Notes: generated by a model not told the origin, from the sequence alone. DNA of 64,000 nucleotides from Colwellia sp. 1_MG-2023 (GCF_030546755.1 NZ_JAUOPE010000004.1:280951-344950); one strand, 5' to 3'; shown: positions 45,226 through 53,598, counted from the first letter of the stretch. Numbers and translations are program-made.

Positions 45226-45795
45226 ATGGCCTTATCAGGATTTCAACAGCATTTATCACAAGGAGTGATACAGCAAGCTCAAGCGGGCGATATTTTGGCA
45301 TTTGAGACAATTTATCTTACGTATGCTGATGCGAGTTATAACTTGGCCTTTCGCATTTGTAATAATCAAGCTTTAGCTCAAGATATTGTGCAAGAGGCTT
45401 TTATTAAAGTAATGAATAATATCAACAAATTTAAACATGATGGTGCTTTTGCTGGGTGGGTGAGACGTATTGTCGCCAATGAAACCATTAATAGAGTGAA
45501 GTCTGAAAACCTTTTACGTCTTGTTTCAGATGACGAAATTTTAGAGCAACAAGAAACAAATTTATTTGGCACAGAGTGGCTTTCTGCATGTAGCGATCTT
45601 GATTTTTTGCTTAAAGCATTACCCACTATGAGTCGTGCGGTAATTATATTGCACGAAATAGAAGGTTATAAGCATAAAGAAATAGCTGCCTTTTTTGGTA
45701 AGTCAGAAAGTTTTTCAAAAACCACTTTAAGTCGAGCGTATAGCAGTTTAATGGAAATGACGTTAGATCGAGGGCAAAACCATGCACTTAAATGA
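45226..45795 (+). CDS. ECF-family RNA polymerase sigma factor
   Basis: 189 aa. Region 2: TYADASYNLAFRICNNQALAQDIVQEAFIKVM, with the -10 recognition part FAGWVRRIVANETINRVKSE. Region 4: LPTMSRAVIILHEIEGYKHKEIAAFFGKSE followed by KTTLSRAYSSL for -35 contact. It directs transcription of an envelope or stress regulon. It overlaps the putative anti-sigma gene by 14 bp (translational coupling), the usual arrangement for a sigma and its inhibitor. The regulon is unknown apart from the likely self-promoter. Confidence 0.93.
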   Translation: MALSGFQQHLSQGVIQQAQAGDILAFETIYLTYADASYNLAFRICNNQALAQDIVQEAFIKVMNNINKFKHDGAFAGWVRRIVANETINRVKSENLLRLVSDDEILEQQETNLFGTEWLSACSDLDFLLKALPTMSRAVIILHEIEGYKHKEIAAFFGKSESFSKTTLSRAYSSLMEMTLDRGQNHALK

Positions 45796-46357
45796 TCAAC
45801 AGTTGCTTGAACTAAGTGATGAAAATAAACATCATTTAGAACAATGTAAAGAGTGTAGTTTACGAGCTAAAAACCTTATAAAGATTAGAGATCAATTCAA
45901 TGCTTTGCCAACCGTTGAGATGCCAAACAAAAATTGGCAAGCAATTAAAGAGCAATTCGAAAGTCAGCAAGTGATAGCTAAACCACGTATTTCCGCTTTT
46001 AAATTTTGGCAAGTGGCGAGTTTAACGATAGCGGCGTCCGCTTTATTAATGATTTATATGCCATCAGTGAATATGTTAAATGCACCAGAATTAAATAAAG
46101 ATCAGCAATTAGCTAATTTGATATTAGAAAATAATCAACTACAGCAACAGTTATTTGAGTCTTTAAACGAAAAGAATAATCAACCAATAGATGTTGCTCT
46201 AATGCAGTCTGAATTAAGTCTAATAGATTTGTCTATTCAGCAAGCTTACCTTGAAGAAGGAGCAATTGATGATTTATCAAAGTTGTGGACTCAACGTTTG
46301 GCATTAATGAAAAATCAATTTTCTCGTCAATCTTCCCAAAGTAGCGTCAATATTTAA
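45782..46357 (+). CDS. Putative membrane anti-sigma factor (ZAS-type)
   Basis: 191 aa. The cytoplasmic N-terminus carries HLEQCKEC (H18-x3-C22-x2-C25), the zinc-binding anti-sigma motif. One membrane span lies at about 74-93 (FWQVASLTIAASALLMIYM). The C-terminal half is outside the membrane and rich in Gln/Asn/Leu; about 104-135 is probably coiled coil. Expected to hold the preceding ECF sigma at the membrane until a periplasmic signal triggers release. The short, early position of the ZAS motif is a little unusual, but the three ligands are present. Confidence 0.8.
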   Translation: MHLNDQQLLELSDENKHHLEQCKECSLRAKNLIKIRDQFNALPTVEMPNKNWQAIKEQFESQQVIAKPRISAFKFWQVASLTIAASALLMIYMPSVNMLNAPELNKDQQLANLILENNQLQQQLFESLNEKNNQPIDVALMQSELSLIDLSIQQAYLEEGAIDDLSKLWTQRLALMKNQFSRQSSQSSVNI

Positions 46358-46370
46358 TGGAAATTATCTG

Positions 46371-46901
46371 ATGACAAAAACTATCTTACTCGCGCTGTTA
46401 ATTGGTTTAACCTTTAATGCTTCAGCATATGCGATTCAAGACTCAAAAAAAGTTGAGCATACGCCAAGTACTCAACAATTATTGTCGAACTTACAGAAAG
46501 AAATTGAAGCAACGACTCTTGCTATCGCCAAGAATGAAAGCAGTAAGAATAAAGATATTACTGAACTAAATTACGCTATTTCATTGCCTGAAAAGCAATA
46601 TGCGAACTTAGGATTATTAGTAAACTTAACTATAAAAGATCAGGGGTATCAGGTGATATCTGTAACGCCTGGCAGCGATGCATATAAACTTGGCATACGG
46701 GTTAATGATTTCATACAAAAAATTGATGGCGTGAATGTTGGGGAATTATCGAAAAAGGCAGTTATTGGTACTTTATATAAGGTAAACCCTGATGATGTTA
46801 TATCGCTAGGCGTTGAATCTAAAGGTGTTTATCAAGAAATTGTTGTGAAAATTCATGGTGTACTGCTTCCTGCTATCAGATTGAATGTAGGTAAAAACTA
46901 A
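46371..46901 (+). CDS. Periplasmic PDZ-domain protein (first of a tandem pair)
   Basis: 176 aa. Signal peptide ending near SAYAIQ, then a short helical segment (LQKEIEATTLAIAKNES, probable coiled coil). A PDZ domain occupies the rest: GYQVISVTPGSDAYKLGIRVNDFIQKIDGV. There is no protease domain. It is clearly paralogous to the next gene (same LQK-IEAT-LAI-NES helix, SLPEK and GY-ISV-GS elements). It lies 13 bp after the anti-sigma gene, so it is probably an accessory of the signalling pathway or part of its output. Confidence 0.8.
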   Translation: MTKTILLALLIGLTFNASAYAIQDSKKVEHTPSTQQLLSNLQKEIEATTLAIAKNESSKNKDITELNYAISLPEKQYANLGLLVNLTIKDQGYQVISVTPGSDAYKLGIRVNDFIQKIDGVNVGELSKKAVIGTLYKVNPDDVISLGVESKGVYQEIVVKIHGVLLPAIRLNVGKN

Positions 46902-46979
46902 GGAAATAGTTCAGCTTGTTCAATTAATAGTTCAAATTTAACTTAACAAGAGAATTACTATTATAAAATAGGGAATATT

Positions 46980-47918
46980 ATGAAATTACTCAAATTATTA
47001 TTAGTTACCAGTTGGATGTTATTAAGCTTTTCATCAGCTGCGACGTTAGATTCGACCGTTTTAACGGATGACTCACAAAAACTTATCGAGCAATTACAAA
47101 AGAAAATAGAAGCTACAAGACTGGCTATCGCGGTCAATGAAAGTAATTCAGGAAATGATATGGAAAATTTCTATCATTCATTATCGTTGCCAGAAAAGCT
47201 GTATGTAAATTTAGGCGTCTTATTAAATCGCAACATCGCCAATACAGGATATCAAATTATCTCGGTTAAAGCAGGCAGCAGTGCAGAAAAGCTAGGATTG
47301 AAAGTCAATGATTTTATCCAGCACATTAATGGTATTGAATTAAAAACGTTACCCTCAAATGCGGCGTTAAATGCATTAAGTAATATAAAACCTAATGAGG
47401 AGTTAACTTTAGGGGGCGAAACATCAGGTAATTATAAAGAATTCAAAACGAAACTCAGTGGCGTTTCAGTGCCTGCCGTCACTTTGAGTATGGGCAATAG
47501 TAGTTCAAATAATTCATCTATGACAAGTAACGAACCTTTAGAAGGTGAAATAACAAACTTAGATAATGCTTGTGGGGCTGTTTCTTTATTCAGATCGGGT
47601 GAACTTTATGATGCATTGTTTAAACAAGTTGATGGTCTTGGAGTTCCAATAGAGAGAAGGTTTATACAGTTACCTGTTGGTAAACATCAATTGTCTTTAT
47701 ATCGTGGCTATAATGGAGTTTCAAGTGGGCGCCCTGATGGTAAAGCCATGCCATTAGAAATAGATATTCAGGCTAATACGACTTATTATGTCGCCGTAAA
47801 AATTCATGACGAATCTCGTTTTGATAGGACTAGACATACGATGGGTACTCGCATTCAGAAGAAAATTAAGTGGCAGCCAGTTATATGGAAGACTGAAACT
47901 AAGGAATGTAGTCTTTAA
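46980..47918 (+). CDS. Periplasmic PDZ-domain protein with C-terminal DUF2846-like domain (second of pair)
   Basis: 312 aa. Signal peptide (LLLVTSWMLLSFSSAATLD). Residues about 30-165 repeat the architecture of the preceding protein: helix LQKKIEATRLAIAVNES, SLPEK, and PDZ with GYQIISVKAGSSAEKLGLKVNDFIQHING. After a Ser/Asn linker (NSSSNNSSMTSNE), residues about 185-312 form a beta-rich domain with VSLFRSGELYDAL, LPVGKHQLSLYRG and NTTYYVAVKIHDE. That resembles the DUF2846/PEGA-like folds found in envelope lipoproteins. The pair arose by tandem duplication, with domain gain in this copy. Function unknown. Confidence 0.78.
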   Translation: MKLLKLLLVTSWMLLSFSSAATLDSTVLTDDSQKLIEQLQKKIEATRLAIAVNESNSGNDMENFYHSLSLPEKLYVNLGVLLNRNIANTGYQIISVKAGSSAEKLGLKVNDFIQHINGIELKTLPSNAALNALSNIKPNEELTLGGETSGNYKEFKTKLSGVSVPAVTLSMGNSSSNNSSMTSNEPLEGEITNLDNACGAVSLFRSGELYDALFKQVDGLGVPIERRFIQLPVGKHQLSLYRGYNGVSSGRPDGKAMPLEIDIQANTTYYVAVKIHDESRFDRTRHTMGTRIQKKIKWQPVIWKTETKECSL

Positions 47919-48000
47919 TTTATTAACATGAAATTATTAGTAGGAATTTTTAGTTAGCTAATTTACTTATAAAAGTTTATTAACTTGAGTTCGCTCATAC

Positions 48001-48026
48001 AAGCACTTCCATCGAAGTGCTTTTTT
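48001..48026 (+). terminator. Intrinsic terminator of the sigma/PDZ operon (copy 2 of the repeated hairpin)
   Basis: AAGCACTTC-CATC-GAAGTGCTT plus T-run, identical over 26 nt to 45101-45126. It lies about 85 bp after the second PDZ gene. Confidence 0.9.
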
Positions 48027-48160
48027 ATCTGTGAAATAAATGATTCTGATTGTTTATCCTTTTGCTATTCAATAAATAATGATTATTCACTTATTAATTT
48101 TATCTGTATTACTTCGAATGTTAGACTGATTTCAGCGTAATAATTTTTTATAGGAAAGTA

Positions 48161-48628
48161 ATGAAAGTTTTTTTAGTGGTAGCAATTGTTTTGATAATCT
48201 TTCTTTTAGTGAGAAATAACAATAACAAAGCATTAGCGGCAGAAAATATTAAAATAGGTGAGCAGTTTTTAGCGAGCAATAAATCGGTTGAAGGGGTGAT
48301 AGAAACGGAATCTGGCTTGCAATATCAAGTGTTGAAATCAGGGGAAGGCACAGAACATCCAACCGCTAGTTCTAAGGTAAGTGTTCACTACCATGGAACG
48401 TTACTAGACGGTACTATGTTCGATAGCTCTGTTGTGCGTGGTAAACCACTTAGTTTTGGTTTAAGCCAAGTGATAAAAGGGTGGACCGAAGGTGTGCAAC
48501 TCATGACTGTTGGCGATAAGTTTAAATTTTTTATTCCGGCTAATCTTGGTTATGGTAATAGTGCTACGGGTAAAATACTACCGGGTTCATTGCTTATCTT
48601 TGAAGTTGAGCTGTTAGCGATTCAATAA
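48161..48628 (+). CDS. FKBP-type peptidyl-prolyl cis-trans isomerase, membrane-anchored or exported
   Basis: 155 aa. The hydrophobic N-terminus VFLVVAIVLIIFLLV (3-17) is an anchor or uncleaved signal. A short linker precedes a full FKBP domain (about 50-155): SGLQYQVLKSGEGTEHPTASSKVSVHYHGTLLDGTMFDSS, split in family order, then VIKGWTEGVQLM and IPANLGYG. Aromatic active-site residues (Tyr of HYHG, Phe of MFDSS, Trp of GWTEG, Tyr of GYG) are all present. It catalyses proline isomerisation during folding of envelope proteins. The FkpA-like N-terminal dimerisation domain is missing, so it is a minimal FklB/MIP-type form. Confidence 0.92.
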   Translation: MKVFLVVAIVLIIFLLVRNNNNKALAAENIKIGEQFLASNKSVEGVIETESGLQYQVLKSGEGTEHPTASSKVSVHYHGTLLDGTMFDSSVVRGKPLSFGLSQVIKGWTEGVQLMTVGDKFKFFIPANLGYGNSATGKILPGSLLIFEVELLAIQ

Positions 48629-48663
48629 ATTGCTCATTTATCAATACATTGAGTAGGCTGTAA

Positions 48664-48686
48664 GGTTAAAGGTTAAAGGTTAAAGG
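48664..48686. repeat. Heptanucleotide tandem repeat GGTTAAA x3
   Basis: Three exact GGTTAAA units (48664-48684) plus GG. It lies between the convergent FKBP and formyltransferase genes, ending 2 bp before the latter's stop codon. Confidence 0.9.
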
Positions 48687-48687
48687 C

Positions 48688-49500
48688 TTAAGCGTTATTA
48701 TCAATATAATAACGTTGCATAAACGCCATGTATGCCTGTTCATCAACGATTGTTAGTCCGTCATTTTCAAATTCCTCACATTCTGAAGCATTTGGAAATG
48801 TAAAATAGCTCTGACTCTCATCTTGTGGATGAGAGTTGAGAGTTAATCCTGCTGAAAGCGTTTCAATCGCGCTTAAAATATCTAAAGCCCCTTGTTTATA
48901 AAGCTCAAGTACATGATAAAGATAAGAGCGGCCTGCCATTACTTTTAACCTTGAAACCTTTATGATTTTCCCGGTATCAATAGAGCTGTCATCAATCGTA
49001 TGTAAAGTAGTGCCTATTTCACTGTCTTTATTTTTCAGTGCCCAAAATGTCGCCATGACACCTTTATATTTTGGCAATATCCCCGAATGAAGGTTAATAA
49101 CGCCTCTGTGAGGAACGTTAATAACCTGCTCTTTTAAAATACCGCCATAGCGAATTGAAACGATAAGGTCTGGCGCAAGAGCTTTTAAATCTTCAATCAT
49201 TTGTGGTGAGTTAATTTGGTTAACTTCTCTTATTTCTGAACTTAAAAGAGAGGTGAAATTCTCAAAAGTTTTATATGACTTTTTATTCTTCGCTCTCTGT
49301 ATGAGAGGACTGAGTAATTGATTAAATAAATCTTGTTCGAAAAACTTTAATCGAGCTAATTGTTTTGGTGGATTGCCTTCTTTTCCTACGCGAGCAGATA
49401 ACCATAAGTGAGTGTCATGATTTGCCGATATTTCAGGTAATATCTTATTCAGAGCAAAATTGCTGGCCAGATCTTTATTAGCAAGAAATAATATTTTCAC
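48688..49500 (-). CDS. Formyltransferase-family protein (Fmt/ArnA-like N-terminal domain)
   Basis: 270 aa. The catalytic core INLHSGILPKYKGVMATFWAL has the Asn and His of the N-H-D triad; the Asp is in TIDDSSIDTGKII. It lacks the C-terminal OB domain of methionyl-tRNA formyltransferase and the GARS-type context of PurN. It resembles the formyl-/carbamoyl-transferases that act on amino sugars or other amines using 10-formyl-THF. An N-formylated sugar for surface glycan is possible but not shown. It lies 2 bp from the thioredoxin-like gene upstream in the same operon. Confidence 0.75.
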   Translation of the reverse strand: MKILFLANKDLASNFALNKILPEISANHDTHLWLSARVGKEGNPPKQLARLKFFEQDLFNQLLSPLIQRAKNKKSYKTFENFTSLLSSEIREVNQINSPQMIEDLKALAPDLIVSIRYGGILKEQVINVPHRGVINLHSGILPKYKGVMATFWALKNKDSEIGTTLHTIDDSSIDTGKIIKVSRLKVMAGRSYLYHVLELYKQGALDILSAIETLSAGLTLNSHPQDESQSYFTFPNASECEEFENDGLTIVDEQAYMAFMQRYYIDNNA

Positions 49501-49502
49501 CG

Positions 49503-49961
49503 TTATTCAGCCAATAAGTTTACAATTTCTTGTTGGTATTGCTGCTTCTTTTCTTCGGTAAAACCAACATGAGTACTGACAATTTTTCCTTCTTTATTTA
49601 TGATAAAACTACTGGGCATGCCTTTTAATTTAAATGCTCGGGCAACCTTACCTTTTGGATCATAAAAAATTGGAAATTGTGCCGGAGTCTCTTTTAAAAA
49701 CTTTTCAGCTAAGTCTGACTCTGCATCCAAATTAACACTGAGAATAGTAAAGTTCTTATCCGCGTATTTAGCTTGCATGTCATTCATCCACGGAAAAGAT
49801 TTTCGACAGGGAATGCACCAAGATGCCCAAAAGTCTACGTAAATAACTTTGCCTTTGTGGCGCGCTACTTGGCTTTCAAAGTCGCTTAACGTATCGGCGA
49901 AGCTAATATGACTTATCAATAATGATATTGCCGCGATCAAAATAATATTGTATTTGTTCAT
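49503..49961 (-). CDS. Periplasmic thioredoxin-like protein (TlpA/ResA family)
   Basis: 152 aa. Signal peptide ending around SHISFADT. VIYVDFWASWCIPCRKSFPWM carries the redox-active CIPC pair. GMPSSFIINKEGKIV holds the cis-proline loop and SVNLDAESDLAEKFL the TlpA-type insert. It should reduce or oxidise disulfides in the periplasm; TlpA/ResA members usually act as reductants in cytochrome c or metalloprotein assembly. No cytochrome c maturation genes are nearby. First gene of a two-gene operon with the formyltransferase. Confidence 0.9.
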   Translation of the reverse strand: MNKYNIILIAAISLLISHISFADTLSDFESQVARHKGKVIYVDFWASWCIPCRKSFPWMNDMQAKYADKNFTILSVNLDAESDLAEKFLKETPAQFPIFYDPKGKVARAFKLKGMPSSFIINKEGKIVSTHVGFTEEKKQQYQQEIVNLLAE

Positions 49962-50266
49962 TTGTTCTCTACAAGTTAATAAGACGCTAAGGTTATGTTT
50001 ACACAGTTATAAGCTTTTAAATACTATTTTTTGCAAGGGATTAATTACCAATTTAAATAGAAATTAAACTTAATTGCTACTACCATTAGTCAACATTATT
50101 GAAACAAACTTACCCGATTAGATTACTTTTATCACTTGTAACAAAGTATTAATTACCCGTTGTTTATCTTATAAAAAAGGGGTTAAATCGTTTTACTGTA
50201 CTCTGATCATCAGCAAGTGTTACTGTATAAAGTGCTGATTACTTAACCGAAAAATAAGTGACTACT
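49962..50266. other. Divergent intergenic region, tlpA-like / iorAB-like operons
   Basis: 305 bp with no ORF. It must contain promoters in both directions. ATCAGCA (50209-50215) and TGCTGAT (50233-50239) form a 7-bp dyad with 17-bp spacing, shortly before the molybdenum hydroxylase start. An operator is possible. Confidence 0.45.
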
Positions 50267-50737
50267 ATGGATAAATCTATAACTATAAATGGTGAACAAC
50301 ACCCTATCGATGTTGACAATGATATGCCGTTATTGTGGTTTTTACGTGACCGCTTAGAAATAACAGGCACTAAGTTTGGCTGTGGCGCAGGTTTATGCGG
50401 TGCTTGTACAGTTCATGTTGATGGTGTTGCAACTCGCGCCTGTATAACGCCTGTTGGCATGTTGGCAGGAAAAGCAATTACCACGATTGAAGGTTTATCT
50501 GAAAATGGTGACCACCCCTTACAAAAAGCTTGGTTAAATAATAATGTTCCTCAGTGTGGCTATTGTCAGGCTGGACAAATTATGAACGCGGCGGGGTTCT
50601 TGGCGACTAATCCAACGCCTACTGCTGAAGAAATTGATACTGCGATGCAAGGCAATATTTGTCGATGTGGTACTTATCAACGTATTAAAAAGGCGATTGG
50701 TGAAGCAGCCTTTGAATTAGCCAAGGAGGTTTCGTAA
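50267..50737 (+). CDS. (2Fe-2S) subunit of a xanthine dehydrogenase-family hydroxylase (IorA-type)
   Basis: 156 aa from ATG 50267; a GTG at 50258 in frame is less likely. The N-terminal plant-ferredoxin cluster motif is [20 protein letters not shown] plus the Cys in TRACITP. The C-terminal helical cluster motif is [10 protein letters not shown] with [11 protein letters not shown]. It carries electrons from the molybdenum site of the large subunit to an external acceptor. It shares one base with the large-subunit start (TAATG). It has no signal peptide of its own, so it is probably exported with its Tat-dependent partner. Confidence 0.9.
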   Translation: MDKSITINGEQHPIDVDNDMPLLWFLRDRLEITGTKFGCGAGLCGACTVHVDGVATRACITPVGMLAGKAITTIEGLSENGDHPLQKAWLNNNVPQCGYCQAGQIMNAAGFLATNPTPTAEEIDTAMQGNICRCGTYQRIKKAIGEAAFELAKEVS

Positions 50738-52956
50738 TGAGTATTCTTGAAAAATTAACTAATAAAGCAAACGAAACCAACCATATTGAAAATGTCAGTC
50801 GCCGTAATTTTATCAAAGCTTCTGGTGTGGCGACCACTGGTTTGGTACTAGGCGTGGCAATTCCTTCAAAAGCGATGGCATTTAGTCATTCGGAAAGTGA
50901 GGCTGCTTTTAATCCTAATGCTTTTATTCATTTACAAGAAAATGGTGATTTACTGCTATATTGTGGTCGTTGTGAAATGGGCCAAGGTATTAGTACTGCT
51001 TTGCCGGCAGCGGTTGCCGATGAAATGGAAGCAGATTGGTCACGGGTTACTGTGCAACAGGCTGATGGCGATGAAAAATATGGTCCACAGGGCACCGGTG
51101 GTTCAGCAAGTATTCGTGTGATGTACGAGCCAATGCGTGAAGCAGGCGCTGCCGCTAAACTTATGTTAGTTGCGGCTGCGGCAAAAGTTTGGAAAGTATC
51201 CGTTGATGACTGTGAAGCAAAAAATCATTTTGTATATCAAAAATCGACAGGCAAAAAGCTCTCTTTCGGGCAACTAGCTAGCCTAGCCGCGACACAACCT
51301 GTACCTGAAAAACCAGCATTAAAAGCAAAGTCTGCCTATAACTACATTGGCAAAGCACTGCCAAGACACGACCAAGGAAAAGTAGTCGTTGGTGAACGTG
51401 TTTATGGTGTAGATACTAAATTACCCGGTTTAAAGTATGCCGCCATTACGCATTGTCCGGTACTTGGTGGTAAGTTGAAGTCTCTTGTAAAAGATGAGGC
51501 ATTAGCTATGAAGGGAGTGTTAGACGTCATTGTGGTTGATCGTTTAGCTGTGCCTTATGGTTCAATTGGTGGTGTTGCCGTTGTGGCTGATAATACTTGG
51601 ACTGCACAACAAGCTTTAGCGAAATTAAAGATTGAATGGGATTTAGGTGAAAATGCCAGCTATGACACCGTTGCTTATAAAAAACAATTAGTAAAAAATG
51701 TTGAAAACCCTGCTGAACTAGCGACTGAACGGGGAGACGTAAACTCTGCTTTTGCTACGGCAGCTAAAACCCTTAAAGCTACATATACTGGCGGTCATTT
51801 ATCGCATTCTCCTATGGAGCCCAATGCCAGTGTTGTGTTTGTTGAAAAAGATAAATGTGAGGTGTGGGCAGCAACCCAATCTCCTGCTGATATCCAAAAA
51901 GTACTTGGTCAGTATTTAAAACGTGAACCTAAAGATATTATTGTTCATGTCACCATGGCAGGTGGTGCATTTGGTCGTAAATTTAAATGTGACTACGTAC
52001 ATGAAGCGGCAGTTCTTTCTGAAAAAACCGGTTTTCCTATACAGTTAACGTGGTCTCGTGAAGAAGACATGCGTACGGGTTATTACCACTCTATTAGTGC
52101 TCAACATATTGAAGCATCACTAGATGAGAACGGCGCAGTAACAGGCTGGCTACATCGTACGGCTTTTCCGCCAATTGGCTCATTATTTAATCCAGCGACT
52201 GTCAAACCGTCTAAAGATGATGTTTCTGCCGTTGATAATTATCCTTTCGGCCTACCTAATTTTAGAAGTGAAATAGGCGACGCGAAAGCACATACGCGAA
52301 TTGGTTGGTATCGCGCTGTTTATGCGATTTTTTATGGTTTCTCATTTAGTACTTTCGCGGATGAATTAGCCTATAAAGCGGGTAAAGATCCGTTAACATT
52401 TTTGAATCAATTGTATGATGCAAATAATATTGAAGAGCAAAAAGAGCAAGTCAGTCGCTCTAAAAATGCTTTAGAAATTGCAGCTAAGCAGTCGGGCTGG
52501 TTTGAGCGTGAAAATCTTCCTAAAGGACAAGGTATTGGTTTAGCAGTACATTATAGTTTTCAAAGCTATGTCGCTATGGCTGTTAGGGTTGAGTCAGATG
52601 GCGATAATATTAAAGTACTGCAAGTTGATTGTGTCATTGACTGTGGCCAAGTATTAAACCGTGATGGCGCAACCGCGCAAATGGAAGGTGCTGTTGTTAT
52701 GGGCATGTCGCTGGCGCTTAGTACGGAAATTACTTTTAGAGAAGGTGCGGTAGTAAATTCTAACTTCCATAACTATCCAGTAATGCGTATCAATGATATG
52801 CCTAAGGTAAATGTTCATATTGTTGAATCAGATCATAAACCTACTGGTCTTGGTGAACCTGGTGTTGCACCGTTTGCACCGGCATTAAGTAATGCCGTTT
52901 TTGCGGCTTCTGGAAAACGATATCGCGATATTCCATTTAAACCTATGACGGTTTAA
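50737..52956 (+). CDS. Molybdopterin-binding aldehyde/isoquinoline oxidoreductase large subunit (IorB-type), Tat-exported
   Basis: 739 aa. Tat signal: SRRNFIKASGVATTGLVLGVAIPSKAMA (about 22-50), read as SRRNF followed by a hydrophobic core and AMA. The molybdenum-cofactor regions are GRCEMGQGIST, GGSASIRVMY, GGAFGRKFKCDYV and QMEGAVVMGMSLAL, ending with GLGEPGVAPFAPALSNAV, which contains the catalytic Glu (GEPG). It hydroxylates aldehydes or N-heterocycles with water as oxygen source in the periplasm; substrate unknown. FAD subunit and XdhC-type maturation genes are absent here. Electrons probably go to a cytochrome c. Confidence 0.9.
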   Translation: MSILEKLTNKANETNHIENVSRRNFIKASGVATTGLVLGVAIPSKAMAFSHSESEAAFNPNAFIHLQENGDLLLYCGRCEMGQGISTALPAAVADEMEADWSRVTVQQADGDEKYGPQGTGGSASIRVMYEPMREAGAAAKLMLVAAAAKVWKVSVDDCEAKNHFVYQKSTGKKLSFGQLASLAATQPVPEKPALKAKSAYNYIGKALPRHDQGKVVVGERVYGVDTKLPGLKYAAITHCPVLGGKLKSLVKDEALAMKGVLDVIVVDRLAVPYGSIGGVAVVADNTWTAQQALAKLKIEWDLGENASYDTVAYKKQLVKNVENPAELATERGDVNSAFATAAKTLKATYTGGHLSHSPMEPNASVVFVEKDKCEVWAATQSPADIQKVLGQYLKREPKDIIVHVTMAGGAFGRKFKCDYVHEAAVLSEKTGFPIQLTWSREEDMRTGYYHSISAQHIEASLDENGAVTGWLHRTAFPPIGSLFNPATVKPSKDDVSAVDNYPFGLPNFRSEIGDAKAHTRIGWYRAVYAIFYGFSFSTFADELAYKAGKDPLTFLNQLYDANNIEEQKEQVSRSKNALEIAAKQSGWFERENLPKGQGIGLAVHYSFQSYVAMAVRVESDGDNIKVLQVDCVIDCGQVLNRDGATAQMEGAVVMGMSLALSTEITFREGAVVNSNFHNYPVMRINDMPKVNVHIVESDHKPTGLGEPGVAPFAPALSNAVFAASGKRYRDIPFKPMTV

Positions 52957-52981
52957 AAACTGAATGTTACCTTTGTAATCT

Positions 52982-53010
52982 GCCATCTCAATGTTGAGAT
53001 GGCTTTTTTA
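52982..53010 (+). terminator. Intrinsic terminator of the iorAB-like operon
   Basis: GCCATCTCA (52982-52990), loop ATGT, TGAGATGGC (52995-53003), then seven T. Strong terminator 25 bp after the stop. Confidence 0.92.
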
Positions 53011-53127
53011 TTTCAGTTGTATTATTGAAAGATAAATCTACTTCAACTTTGCGATGAACTTTACTATGATAGTTTTCGTACAATAGTGGTTTATTCACGC
53101 TATTTATTGACTTTAATGGATGGTTTT

Positions 53128-53598
53128 ATGTTATCTAAAAATATCGTTTTTTTACTTTCATTTTTTTGTTTAGTGGTCAATGCTGCTGCATCTGAAATGA
53201 CAGCTGAGCATAAAAAGTGGTTAAAAGACAAATTTAGTATGCAACATGAAAAGCTCATCCCTATAGTCGCCGTCGCAGATATTTTCTTTGCGTGTAATCA
53301 GGTAAGAAAAACAGATAACGTAAATTATCAAGTTGCAGAGTTAGTGACGAAAGTGACCCGAGATGACCTTGCTGAAAAATTAAGTACTTGTTTGCAAGGT
53401 GAGCTGCCAAATTCAGAAACAGCTTTAAATTTTGGTCTGATTGGCTGTTTTCACGAGCAGCTGAAAGATTTACCCGAAGCTGACAGAAAAGTTAAAACAA
53501 AATTAGTAAAACAAGCAATATCTCGATTGTCAAAAGAGGAAAGACAAAGCAGTTTCACGCAGTGTGTTACTGATCAGGCGATTGGTTATCTGAAATAA
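53128..53598 (+). CDS. Hypothetical secreted protein
   Basis: 156 aa from ATG 53128 (GGATGG upstream). Earlier in-frame starts at 53086 (GTG) and 53116 would put extra residues before the signal peptide. Signal peptide MLSKNIVFLLSFFCLVVNAAA. The mature part is helical and charged, with about five Cys (IFFACNQ, STCLQGE, LIGCFHEQ, TQCVTDQ), suggesting disulfide bonds in the periplasm. I do not recognise a family. Its 3' end overlaps the convergent gene by 32 bp. Confidence 0.65.
   Translation: MLSKNIVFLLSFFCLVVNAAASEMTAEHKKWLKDKFSMQHEKLIPIVAVADIFFACNQVRKTDNVNYQVAELVTKVTRDDLAEKLSTCLQGELPNSETALNFGLIGCFHEQLKDLPEADRKVKTKLVKQAISRLSKEERQSSFTQCVTDQAIGYLK

Noticed and set aside
45098..48026. Mobile element bounded by the repeated hairpins
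   Set aside because: No transposase or integrase, no target-site duplication, and both repeats are functional-looking terminators in the same orientation.
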